A stretch of DNA of 64,000 nucleotides from Semisulcospira habei (Eukaryota; Mollusca; Gastropoda; Semisulcospiridae), in NCBI GenBank assembly GCA_036245525.1, contig BTPG01000003.1, forward strand, positions 154,912,234 through 154,976,233. Direction: 5' to 3'. Within the stretch, counting starts at the first letter, position 1, and each line of letters begins with the position of its first letter. The notes beneath the pieces are model-generated. The model did not search any database, was not told the origin of the DNA, and saw nothing but the letters and a program-made list of their open reading frames with translations. The position numbers and the translations under genes are program-made. Below, in pieces: positions 11,209 to 21,897 of the stretch.

Positions 11209-11614
11209 GTCATCCCCTAATTTTTCAATCTCCTAAACAACACTACCGCCCACTTGCTGCACATGTGCCATGCACAAATTAAAAAAACATCACCCGTCTC
11301 ATTTCCTGGCTATCAACACGATTCTGTACCAACCCTACATCCAAGCGCAGCCAAAACTGGTACACACCTCAAATCACCATCCGCTTGGCAACTCAAACTA
11401 GGCCAAAAAGAGTCCGCTGGTTAGGCCAAGACTGGTATGAATCAAAGCACCAAACATGTCTCTTCTCATATATTATCAAGAGATTTTAAGCAAATTCCAA
11501 CATACTGCCTCTGTACAAAATGCCAAAGAAGGCGGCAGAAGATTTAAAAAAAAAACAAAAAAAAACACCGGTCCTCTTAATGCCTCACCTACCTCATTTG
11601 AATATATAACGTGA
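11209..11614. other. Non-coding stretch
   Basis: No gene recognised. An A-rich tract (11538-11568) is present. Confidence 0.35.
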
Positions 11615-11990
11615 CCGTTAGGCGCAAAACTATTCTGCCACCACCCTTGTAGTTGGAACTATCATGGTCGAGCCCTATCTTGTGGGTGTGTCGCGGGCAG
11701 AATGAGTTCACCCTTTTGTCCAGCGGCATTATTTAAAGACTGACGTTCAAAGATTATAAAGCGATCTGTTAAACCCTTCGCGGCTGCCTGCGTGGAGTAA
11801 TCGAACTAAATACAATATACATTTGTCACTGAAGCGCCAAGCTAATCTGACCCTACTCTTGAATTATCATGGCCGCCGTGAGATGGCCTTAGTTGCCTGC
11901 TCGGCGTTAAACCCAAATAACTAACTAATTGAATTACCATGGTCGATCCGGCATCTCCTACTGTAGTGCGTCGGGGCTAAATAGGTCAAC
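11615..11990. repeat. Three A-type MITE right-half fragments
   Basis: Fragment 1 (11615-11711): AACTATTCTGCCACCACCC ... ACTATCATGGTCGAGCC ... GCAGAATGAGTTCA. Fragment 2 (11831-11885): GCGCCAAGCTAATCTGA ... TTATCATGGCCGCC. Fragment 3 (11931-11990): TTACCATGGTCGATCC ... GGGGCTAAATAGG. Each matches the right arm of intact A-type copies. Confidence 0.55.
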
Positions 11991-12225
11991 TCTCTTCTGC
12001 CCTCATAGTGCATACTTGTTTTGTTTACGAAAAGGTTAATCCGATGCACCTGGTGCAGGGATTCTATATAACCACTGAAAACAAGCCTTTGTAGGAAGTT
12101 CACGGAGACTGAAAAATAGGTACAACTTTGCTAAGCGGACACAACAACTTGAGAACTTGTTTCAGGGATTTTAAGGGATGAAAGCTTAAGCCTTCAGGCT
12201 TATCGTCAACTTGTCCCACCCTCAC

Positions 12226-12538
12226 CAGGGGCGGATCATTTACCTCGAGAGGGGGGGGGGGTTCCAACTTTCTGACCTTCAACCTCACACAAAAGGCGCC
12301 CCCGACGCCGCGAGACCTTCCCGTTGCCGAAGACGTTCCAGTGGCCGAAAAATCAAACAACGGGGGGGGGGGGGGGGGGGGGGGGGGGAGGGGGGGGGGA
12401 GAAGAACGTGTGTGTGTGTGTGACCAAACTCGCCAAAAAAAAAAAAAAAAGAAAGGGTCTTTGTTATAGCATTTTAAACAATTTGGGGTCTGGAGGGGGG
12501 GGGGGGCGGAACCCCACCCCCCACCGGATTCGCCCCTG
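12226..12538. mobile_element. MITE-like element with CAGGGGCG termini
   Basis: Terminal inverted repeat: left CAGGGGCGGATC and right GGATTCGCCCCTG. The interior has long G-tracts (12361-12400), CCAGTGGCCGAAAAATCAAA and poly-A. A related internal piece (CCACTGGCCGAAAAATCGAA next to GT/poly-G) occurs at 62366-62460. The ends resemble hAT-type MITEs. The flanking 8-mers match only partly, so the target duplication is not proven. Confidence 0.5.
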
Positions 12539-12629
12539 ACCACCCCCACCGCCACCCCACCCGAAAATAATAAATATAAAGCGATTAAACGAAGGAGACC
12601 CATATGCCATGTGACATCGAACATCAACT

Positions 12630-12690
12630 TATTTGCAAGAGGCATCAGCGGGGGCTCCTCGGAAGCTCTATGCCTCTTGCATCTTGTCCA
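12630..12690. repeat. C-type hairpin remnant
   Basis: CAAGAGGCATCAGCGGGGGC and TCTATGCCTCTTGCA face each other in inverted orientation around a short centre. This is a shortened C-family palindrome. Confidence 0.5.
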
Positions 12691-12914
12691 ATTTAAAGCT
12701 GTGTTCTTCTAGTGGATAGTCCTCGTATGTTCATGTGATGGTGGTGGCACGGGAACTACTGAGTCCTACCAGTCCCACCACCTTCAGGAGAAAAAATATA
12801 TGTATAGTGCAGACAGTCAAACTATTACATAATCTGCAGCAACAGTAAAAGATTATTTAGGTAATAGGAAACTTGTCACTAACTATACGAATAGTAGCAT
12901 ATGGGAGCCGAACA

Positions 12915-13318
12915 TACTATTACTTCTGAAGTATATATTTATGGAGGCGATCTTTGAAGACGGTAATCTTACAAATTGATTTCAGGTGTGGAGGTAAAAT
13001 ATTCCACGCTTTCGCGCCTGAAAAGGACAGGCTGGTTTTACAGATGTCTAATCTAATTTTTGGAAGGTGGATCGAACTATTTCTCGTGTTTTTCCCATTA
13101 TTGTCGGAAAATAGAGTTCTTGGATAGGGTAGGGCTGTTCCGTGCATGCTCTTGCGCAGTAAAACACAGCGATTAAATTGAAACTGTTTATTCAATGTTA
13201 GTAACTTGAGAGATTTTAATTTTTCGTCACCGACGATACAAGGAATTAACTTTTTTTCATGTGAACTTCGCTGCATCCATCCCAGACGGTAGAACTGTAG
13301 TCACAATGCGTTTTAATA
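12915..13318 (-). mobile_element. LINE D1, 3' end segment
   Basis: The minus frame encodes the C-terminal end of the D-family ORF: HIKTHCDYSSTVWDGCSEVH (about 13250-13316), then FNRCVLLRKSMHGTALPYP and SLSFSGAKAWNILPPHLKSI (12920-13200). Its upstream continuation lies at 15586, beyond the inserted L2 element. RKLFSM at 15590 joins to HIKTHCDYSS here, just as D2 reads RKLFFNTYIKPHIDYAS. Confidence 0.8.
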
Positions 13319-13486
13319 TGTAATAATAATAATAATACATAGTTTTTATATAGCGCCCTTCCCCACGAACAGCAAGTTCGGAGCGCTTTACAGCACAAAT
13401 AAAAATATTAAAAAGGAGAAAAATTAGAACGCACTCACTCTTTAAATAAACATCTGCTCGCACCATGTAGGCGCATTCCTAACACG

Positions 13487-13594
<108 letters not shown>

Positions 13595-14929
13595 CCTATC
13601 AACATGGGGAAACAACCAACATTTCCAGGCAGCACATCCAGACTAAGCTAATCTTGATATGCTACCTGGAAAAGATGGGTCTTCAAATTTGTTTTGAAGG
13701 TCAACAGGGTAGGGGAAAGACGGACATGCAGTGGAAGTGAGTTCCAGACGTGAGGGGCCTGATAACTGAAAGAACGGGCACCAGCAGTTTTTAGGCTGAC
13801 TCTGGGCTGAACAAGCAGTTTTTGTGAGCTTGAGCGTAGACTTCTACTAGGATTGTGTGAGGCAAGGGAAGAAGACAGATATGCAGGAAGCGTATTGTCA
13901 TAGTGTTTGTATGCCAAAGTGGCCAGCTTGTACTCTATTCTCTGTTTGACAGGTAGCCAGTGGAGATGCTTTAGCAGTGGTGTGACATGATCAGTACGTT
14001 TTTTGCGAAGGACTAACCGGGCTGCATTATTCTGGATACGCTGAATGCGAGTGAGTTGATCAGATGAGATACCAGCAAGGAGGGAATTACAGTAATCTAG
14101 ACGGGACAGAATGCGAGAGCATACGAGCTGGGCAGTAGCCTTTTCTGTCAAAAAGCATCTGATCATGCCTAAACTGCGGAGCTCCAGGTAGGCAGTGCGG
14201 CAAAGATGGCTAACCTGTTTTTCCATCGATAAACTTGAATCCAGGAATACACCCAGATTTTTACATCGGATTTGAAAGAAATGTCTTGGCCACCTATGGA
14301 AATATGATCACTGCTGGAGGCGGATGTTCTAGCTCGAGTACCAACAAGCATGCTCTCTGTTTTATCATCATTTAACTTGAGTCTGTTGCAAGTCATCCAG
14401 TCTTTGACTTCAACTATACACTTCTCCACATTGGAGACAATGGTCTGCAGTTTACCAGGATGGTCAGACTTAGAGATCTGAGTGTCATCAGCATACTTGT
14501 GATACTCACAGCTATTCTGGCTGATGATTCGGGAAACTGGTTTAGTGTACAGAGAGAACAGCGAGGACCCAAAACTGACCCCTGTGGGACACCATACTTC
14601 AAAAGCACAGGCTGAGACATGATCCCATTCACACATACAGATTGATATCTTTCAAAAAGGTAAGACCTGAGCCATGACAGTGCTGGACCGGAAATACCAA
14701 AAGACACGCGTAGGCGTTCTAAAAGAATCCCATGATCCAGCGTGTCAAACGCCGCAGACAGGTCTAATAATGATAGCAAAGAGACATGTCCGACGTCAGC
14801 ATGTGCAAGCAGGCTATTGGTAATGTGAAGCAATGCTGTCTCAGTACTGTGATTTCTTCGATATGCAGACTGATACAGTTCAAGTAAATCATTACTACTG
14901 AGATGTGACATGAGCTGACTCAGCACAAC

Positions 14930-15328
14930 CCACCCGGGTCTGCCCTGGGGGGACTTGGGTGGGGTTAGGTATTTTTTAGTTCCCAGGGTCACCCTGGTCA
15001 GCCCCACAGGGTGGGTTTTTCTCTCTATTCTGGGGCATGTGTTTCTGTCTACCCTTTGTCCATTCACCTGTATTTGCCTTTTTAAAACTCTCCCTACTGT
15101 CTGCACTGCCTGTAGCTCTTGATATTGGATGTGTGTTGCTAAATGGTCTTAGCTTTATTTAGGCCCCATGTGTTAGGTTTATTTAACGTATTTGACCGGC
15201 TGGCGACATACATTCAATGTTCTGGGGTTTTTTTGTGTTTTTTTTTTTTTTCACAAGCAGTGCAGGCACGTCCTGAGAAAGCCTTGTTGCTGTCGGGCCG
15301 TTAAGCAATGTACAATCAATCAATCAAT
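14930..15328 (+). mobile_element. SINE-like repeat, copy 5, inside L2 element E
   Basis: Complete copy with a (CAAT)n tail. The 14-15 bp target duplication CTGACTCAGCACAAC lies at 14915-14929 and 15329-15343. It splits the L2 RT code in the antisense direction. Confidence 0.9.
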
Positions 15329-15585
15329 CTGACTCAGCACAACTTTCTCCAGAATCTTGGAAAGAAAGGGAAGATTAGACACTGGTCTATAATTTTTCAG
15401 CAAGTTTGCATCCATCCCTGCCTTCTTCAACAATGGAATTACCACAGCCTGCTTAAAATGCCGAGGCACAGACCCTGACTCCAGAGACAAGTTAATAATT
15501 CTGGTTATCACACTGACAAGCTCATCAGGGCATAGCTTGAGTAGAGAGGTGGGAATGGGGTCAAGGGAACAAGATGTGCATGGAA

Positions 15586-16885
15586 AAAAGTTTACGAATA
15601 TCAGTATTAACTATATCGCGAGGCTTTGATAACATAAACAGATTTTTGGAGATTGTTTTGTATAATGAGTCAGTATGCGGTTGTCCACTATAACGCCTTA
15701 TAAGCGATGCCTAGTTACTTGTTTTACAGGCTGGATATCTAAGGAGAGTGTTAAAGGTGGTAGGCCATGCTGGTGTTTTTGACGTGTAGTAACTAACATG
15801 CTCTTTGTCTTTGGAATACTAATAATCATGTGATTATCACTGCACCAGCCTGCTACTTCATCAAGACTTTGTTGGAGTACCTTATTAATGGTTGCGATAT
15901 CTTTATCAGATGAGCGTATGGTCGTGTCGTCTGCGAACAGATCGCAGTTTGCGTCTAAATGAGATATGCACAGTGGCAGATCATTAATAAATAGATTAAA
16001 TAATAAGGGCCCTAGAATAGACCCTTGTGGAACACCGCAAGTTACTAACCCGTCAGAGGAATATTTGCCATTTAATAGTACTTTGTGCGTTCTGTCCCTG
16101 AGATAGGAAGATATAAAGGGGACAGTATTTGAGTCAATTTGATAGAATGGAAGTTTTTTTAGTAGGATAGAGTGGTTGAAAAGATCAAAAGCTTTTTTCA
16201 GGTCAAGAAAGATTGTACCTGATACTTTACTGTCATTTATGGCAGAGAGCCATTTATCAATTAACAGACTGAGGGCAGTTTGGCACGAATGTAAAGGTAG
16301 AAATCCTGATTTTGCTGCATTTATCAGATGGTTTTGCTTCAGAAAGTTTAGAAGATGAGTATGGATATGTTTCTCGAGCGGTTTTGATATACAGGATAAT
16401 ATGGAAATGGGTCTGTACTCGTTTAGGTTGAATAAATCTTTGCTTTTAGTAAGAGGGATTACCTTCGCTTTTTCTTTTTTTTTAAAACTCGTTATGTCTG
16501 ATCGATAAATTATAAATAAAAGTCAGGGATTCGACGACGTAGGGCAGAGATAGTTTTAAAATCTGACTACTAATACCATCTGGACCGCAGGACGATTTAT
16601 TCTTTAAACTGGAAATAGATTTGCCTACATCTAGGACAGTCATAAGCGGTACTAAAAATGGGCCGCAGGCTCTCTGTTGACTATGGTGACGTAGTTGATG
16701 AGAGCAAGTGTAGTTTACAGGGTTAGTTCGCCAGAGTTTGAGCAACAGTCATGAAGTGAGCGTTGAACGCATCAGCAGTAAGATCGGGCGGAATATTAGG
16801 CGATCGTTTACTGTTACATTTGGTGAAATTGTTTATTACTTGCAAGACTGAACGGATGTCTTTGCCGTCGGCAATAAATTGTTCT
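15586..16885 (-). mobile_element. LINE D1, RT segment
   Basis: Minus-strand fragments in broken frames: [20 protein letters not shown] (15590-15660), a PQGS-region remnant near 16020, SSCGPDGISSQILKL ... VVESLTFIYNLSI (16482-16745) and IADGKDIRSVLQVINNFTK (16800-16880). It is colinear with intact D2 (29762-31513). It is interrupted at 16885 by the RTE insertion and resumes at 26272. Confidence 0.8.
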
Positions 16886-18475
16886 CCTCGCGCTGGGACC
16901 ATATGGCGTTGAGGTGCGTCCCCAGGGTGATGGATAGGGGGTCCCTCGTGAGAGGGGTGCACCGAATGAAATAAGGTGCCGTGAACCAACATGGTCTAAG
17001 GGAAGGTGACCCCGACAGAAAACCCCTGGTCCTCCTAGTAAGGGGGTTGGGCGTGGGCGTAGCTTCCCCACCCTGCAAAAAAGGAAATAGCTACAAAAAC
17101 GCCGACGAAAAGACTAACATTAATTCCTTTCCTGGAGGAGGAAGGTTCTTCTACCAGAAGACTTATGACGTCTTGTGGTGAAAGCCGGAAGTCTTCGGAA
17201 GCCACAGGACCGAGCCGCCTCTCTCTATCCAGGGACACAACCATGGGCACATGGAATGTCAAGACCATGTACCAGAGCGGCAAGGCCGCCCAGATAGCAG
17301 CGGAAATGCAAAAGTACAACCTTTCCCTGCTAGGTATCAGTGAAGCCAGATGGACGCAGTCTGGCCAGAAAAGGCTGTAAAGTGGGGAGATGATTCTGTA
17401 TTCAGGTCATGAAGAGGAGAATGCCCCCCATACAGAAGGAGTAGCATTCATGCTGTCACCAGTGGCACAGAGAGCGCTGATGGGCTGGGAACCTCTTGGG
17501 CCAAGAATTATCACAGCAGCCTTTAGAACCAAGAAAAAGCTCAAGCTGAACGTCATCCAGTGTTATGCGCCTACTAATGACAGTGACGAGGAAGAGAAAC
17601 AAGAGTTCTACGACCGACTCCAGAGTGCCGTGGACAAATGTGCGGAGCGAGACATCACCATCGTCATGGGCGATTTTAATGCCAAAATAGGGGAGGACAA
17701 CACCGGATACGAAGAGGTGATGGGGAGACAGGGACTAGGCTCGGAGATGAGTGAGAACGGGGAGAGGTTTGTAGACTTTTGTGCTCTAAACAGACTTGTC
17801 ATTGGAGGCAGCATCTTCCCACACAGAAGAATACACAAAGCAACTTGGGTCTCACCTGACCATACAACAGAGAACCAAATAGACCATATCTGCATTAGCA
17901 AGAAATTTAGATGATCCCTTCAAGATGTTCGAGTGAGGAGGGGAGCAGATGTCGCCTCAGACCACCATCTGCTTACCTTAAGAATGAAGCTCAAGCTAAA
18001 GAAAAGCCGCACAGAGACAACAAGAAGACAGCGCTATAATGTAGGCCTCCTAAGAGAAACTGGAGTTAGAGAAGAGTTCAAACTGGTGTTGTCCAACCGG
18101 TTTCAAGCGCTACAGGAGCTAGTAAATGAAGAGGAGGCGGTCACCACAGAGCAGCAGTGGAAGGCAGTTAGAGAGGCGCTGAATTCAACCTGCAAAGACA
18201 CTGTAGGGTTCAGGAAACACCATCACAAGGACTGCCTGTCGGCACAGACCTTGAAAAAAATAGAAGTGAGGAAGCAGAAGAAAGCAGTTGTCAATAACAG
18301 TCGCACGAGAGCAGCCAAAGTTAGGACACAGGAGGAATACTCGGAAGCCAACCGCGAGATGAAGAGGAGTATCAGGGCAGACAAGAGGGCCTACACAGAC
18401 AGCCTGGCAGCAGAGGCAGAAAAGGCAGCAGGCAGCGGCAACATGAAACAGCTCTACGACATTACCAGAAGATTG
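16886..18475 (+). mobile_element. RTE-type LINE A1, 5' UTR and endonuclease half
   Basis: The 5' end abuts the target duplication AATAAATTGTTCT (16873-16885), repeated as AATAACTTGTTCT at 26272-26284. The endonuclease frame starts at ATG 17243 (MGTWNVKTMYQSGKAAQIA). It carries LSLLGISEARWTQSGQ, VMGDFNAKIG and VASDHHLLT, the APE-type EEP nuclease blocks. The family is the one seen in craniofacial-development-protein-2-like sequences, i.e. the RTE clade. Two in-frame stops break it: TAA at 17378 and TGA at 17912. The frame then runs to RRL at 18475, where the I-type element is inserted. A 5' UTR motif CTAAGGGAAGGTGACCCC (16997-17014) recurs in the I-type element. Confidence 0.88.
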
Positions 18476-20348
18476 TGGGTCAAATGGTTGTTGTGATGCG
18501 TCTAGTGTGGTAGTGTAGCGTCTGTGCTTGTCGCTCTCGCTTTCAGCTCCCACCGCTGGCTAGCAGTTTTGCGAAAAGGGGAGCAGAACATGTCAGTCTC
18601 TCCCTGCCAGTACACAGCCTCTCCAACAACAAGCCTCATGTAGTGCCTCCTCGTGGTGACTCATGGTAACCGAGCACCTTACGGACTCGGGCTGAACTAC
18701 AGAGGACTCGGAGGAGATCTGGCCCCCAGACATGCGGCATGCAGGCCCATCGATGTGTGGACAAGCCCTGATGCCCATGAACCAGATCCCCAGCTATGGG
18801 TAAATAGCCCCACTGCCTTGTGGGTGCCTTGGGAGAGGCAAAGGCTAGGGGAGAAAACCCTATACAAATCCGGGCAGGGATGCTCGATAGCCTTGGTTGG
18901 CAGATCTCCTTCGAGAAGGAAAACTCCGAGGAAAAACCTGAGTAGATGGGACCCATAAGCCTTGGTCGGCAATCCATCTAGGAGAAGGATACTCCAAAAC
19001 TAAACCATCCTGTGCTCCCAGGATAGGCCTTTTGACCAGGAGCTAAGGGTGAGGTAACCCCGACAGAAACCCCGAGTGCTGAAGACGGAGGTACTGGGCT
19101 GCACAGCGCACTCTAATAAACCACAGTACCATGCATATACAGCCACATGACACTTGGAGATGGATTCAACAGGAATGGTGCTCGCCCTGTGGAGTCTCAC
19201 CAGGCAGGTGCAGTACCGGGCTCTGCGCCTCTTCGGAGCCCACCCCCAGCGACTGGAGGACCTTCCCGACTGTCTCGAGGAGCCAGGGGACTGGGAAGTA
19301 GAGCGACTGGCCAACGAAAAAACAAGACCAGAGACAAAGAAAAAGCCAATGTGAACATCATGCATTGGAATGCCGAAGGGGTTACCAACAAGAAAACAGA
19401 ACTAGAGCACTTTCTGCATGAAAACAGCATAAACATCTGCTGTATACAAGAGACGCACCTGCAAGAAGGGAAACCATTTAAGATCAGAGGATATCAGGTC
19501 TTCCGAAGTGATCGCCAAGGGAGGAAGAAAGGGGGGGTTATGACCCTAGTTAGAAACAACCTGAATGCCAGCGAAACCAGGAGATTCATGGAAGAGGCAG
19601 AATACATCCAGGTCAAGGTAACCACCAGTGACAGCACCCTTGACCTTGTCAACTACTACTGCCCTAATGATAAGTTGCTGTCCCTCGACACTATCCAGGT
19701 CCCGGACAGTGGATTCCTCATCACTGGTGACTTCAACAGCCAGTCCCAGAGTTGGGGATATGACACACTGGACAAGAGAGGAGAAGACATTGAGGAGTGG
19801 CAAGATGAAAACCACCTGATACTTGCCAATGACCCTGAGGACCAACCTACCTTCTACTCTCGCCGCTGGCACACCACCACTACACCGGACCTGGCGCTTT
19901 GCACTGAAGATGTTCATAAGCGCCTCAGCAGAACAGTAGGACCACAGCTAGGAGGAAGTGACCACCGCCCTATCCTCCTAACCCTAAAAGGATGCACAGC
20001 AGCTAGCTCGCCACACCGGCCAAGATGGAACTACCGAAAGGCAGACTGGCGCTTGTTCAATATCCGAACAAATGAGCTAATGCAAGACCTCACTGTTTCT
20101 GGAAGGAACATCAACAATGTGGTCAGAGAGTTTAATGACATTATCAGTAAGGCAGCCAAGGAATCCATACCTCGAGGGGTCCGGAAAAACTACACCCCAT
20201 ACTGGACCGCAGATCTTCAGAAAGCACATGACAACCTCACTAGGGCCAGAGAAGACGCTGAAACCAACCCCAGCCAAGAAAACAACATCAAGCTACAACA
20301 CAGTAAGGCCCAGTATATGAAGATGAAGTTGGAGTGCACAAGAAGAAG
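18476..20348 (+). mobile_element. I-type LINE B, 5' UTR and endonuclease half
   Basis: Inserted in RTE A1 with the 12 bp duplication ACCAGAAGATTG (18464-18475 and 24547-24558). The 5' UTR runs to 19146. The ORF from ATG 19147 carries NIMHWNAEGVTNKKTELEHF, CCIQETHLQ, ITGDFNSQSQSWGYD and GGSDHRPI (EEP endonuclease). It is open to 20348, where L2 element C is inserted. Removing C leaves one open frame (19147-20348 plus 21904-24415, about 1237 codons). No separate gag-like ORF1 is visible. Confidence 0.88.
19052..19073 (+). promoter_or_regulatory. Shared 5' UTR motif of two LINE clades
   Basis: GGTAACCCCGACAGAAACCC here, preceded by CTAAGGG at 19044, matches GGTGACCCCGACAGAAAACC at 17005, preceded by CTAAGGG at 16997, in the RTE 5' UTR. 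Role unknown; see findings for the ribozyme idea. Confidence 0.45.
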
Positions 20349-21647
20349 GTTCTTGAGAAAATTGTCCTTGTTCAAACTTTAAAGCATGTCAACTCTAATA
20401 GTCTGTTCAGTGTATTCCAGTCTGCATATCGTCCCCATCGTAGCACTGAAACAGCTTTGCTGAAGATATTCAATGACCTGCTTTGTGCTTTGGACGAGCG
20501 TAAGATCACAGTGCTTGCTTTGCTGGACCTGTCCAGTGCGTTCGACACTATTGACCATGAAATTTTGCTGTGCCGTCTTCAATCTGTATTTGGCATTGAA
20601 GGCTCAGTCTTGGCATGGTTTAGTTCATACCTGACTGAACGATCCCAGATTGTTTCTGTCGACGGCTGTCGTTCTGAGCCATCACCTCTTCGGTTTGGTG
20701 TACCCCAGGGCTCGGTCCTAGGACCTGTATTGTTCTTACTGTATGTTCAGCCCCTGTCCGACCTGATTTGTAGTCGCTCCATTTCCCATCATGCATTTGC
20801 AGATGATACGCAGATGTACAAAAGTGATACTGTCGAGCGAGCTGTGAATGCCGTCCAAAGTATAAGCCAGTGCATTGACCATGTCAAATCATGGATGACC
20901 ACCAACAAACTGATGTTAAATGATGGCAAAACTGAAGCAATGTTGGTAGCTAATCCAAGATTATCTTCGTCCCTGCCTTTACCATCATCATTGTCTGTGG
21001 ATGGAACACTCATTGGCTTCTCTGCGAGTGTGAGAAACCTGGGTGTTACACTTGACAGCGAGTTATCTATGTCACAGCATGTCAGTGCAGTGTGTAGATC
21101 CACTTATCTGGAACTTCGTCGTATTAGTTCAGTTCGTCACCTGCTGACCGTGGAAGCCACTAAAACACTAGTTTGTGCATTTGTGCTGTCCAAGCTAGAT
21201 TATTGTAACTCTTTGCTTTGTGGCTGCCCTCAGTATCTCATTGATCGCCTCCAAAAAATTCAGAACAATGCAGCCCGGCTTGTTGTGAGAGTCCGTAAGA
21301 CTGAGCATGTCACACCCATCTTGAAGTCCCTTCACTGGCTACCTGTGTCCTCACGTATTCAATACAAAGTTATGTCAATCTGTTTTAACTGCCTTTCAGG
21401 CACCAGCCCAGAATACTTGTCCTCTTTGCTGCATGTGTATACACCCTCTCGTGAGCTCCGCTCCTCTTCTGATAAACGGAAGCTGTGTGTACCTTCTGTC
21501 AAAACTAAAACATTTGGTCAGCGCACTTTTGTTTATCAAGCCCCAGTGTTATGGAATACACTTCCTCTTGAGGTCAGAAACAGTGAGTCTGTCTCTGACT
21601 TTAGGAGGTCGTTGAAAACTCACCTCTTCAAGCTTTACTTTGAATGA
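20349..21647 (+). CDS. L2-type reverse transcriptase, 5' truncated but open
   Basis: An uninterrupted frame of about 430 codons. RT blocks in order: SAYRPHRSTETALLKI, LALLDLSSAFDTIDHEI, FGVPQGSVLGPVLFLLY, FADDTQMYKS (catalytic Asp pair of the palm), LMLNDGKTEAMLV and VRNLGVTLDSELSM. The C-terminal region typical of L2/CR1 elements follows (LSKLDYCNSLL, IQNNAARLVVRVRKTEHVT, LHWLPVSSRIQYK, LWNTLPLEVRN, LKTHLFKLYF). RTs of this type copy element RNA at a nicked target. The start is lost (5' truncation on insertion), so the upstream host code reads into it by chance. The absence of stops suggests a fairly young insertion. Confidence 0.88.
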   Translation, partial: VLEKIVLVQTLKHVNSNSLFSVFQSAYRPHRSTETALLKIFNDLLCALDERKITVLALLDLSSAFDTIDHEILLCRLQSVFGIEGSVLAWFSSYLTERSQIVSVDGCRSEPSPLRFGVPQGSVLGPVLFLLYVQPLSDLICSRSISHHAFADDTQMYKSDTVERAVNAVQSISQCIDHVKSWMTTNKLMLNDGKTEAMLVANPRLSSSLPLPSSLSVDGTLIGFSASVRNLGVTLDSELSMSQHVSAVCRSTYLELRRISSVRHLLTVEATKTLVCAFVLSKLDYCNSLLCGCPQYLIDRLQKIQNNAARLVVRVRKTEHVTPILKSLHWLPVSSRIQYKVMSICFNCLSGTSPEYLSSLLHVYTPSRELRSSSDKRKLCVPSVKTKTFGQRTFVYQAPVLWNTLPLEVRNSESVSDFRRSLKTHLFKLYFE

Positions 21648-21897
21648 CTGCCAGTGTTTGATGCCTTAGTTGTAGTTCTGCAATCCTCCTTGTTTAGACT
21701 GAATGTTAATTAGAATATAAATTATTATGTATGTATTGTTGTTTAGTTTATTGTAAAAGTGGTGTGTTCGGGCATTGTGCTTTGTTTGTTATGTGCATAT
21801 GTCATTGTATTTTATTTTTGTGTACAGATTGTAAAGCGCTTAGAGCTTTTGAGTAAGATTAAGCGCTATATAAGTACCCATTATTATTATTATTATT
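20349..21897 (+). mobile_element. L2-type LINE C, 5' truncated, inserted in I-type B
   Basis: Flanked by AAGAAG (20343-20348 and 21898-21903). It encodes the RT from finger 3 onward to its natural stop (TGA at 21645-21647), then a 250 bp 3' UTR. The UTR ends TGTAAAGCGCTTAGAGC ... AAGCGCTATATAAG and (ATT)n, the conserved tail of this family. Confidence 0.9.
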
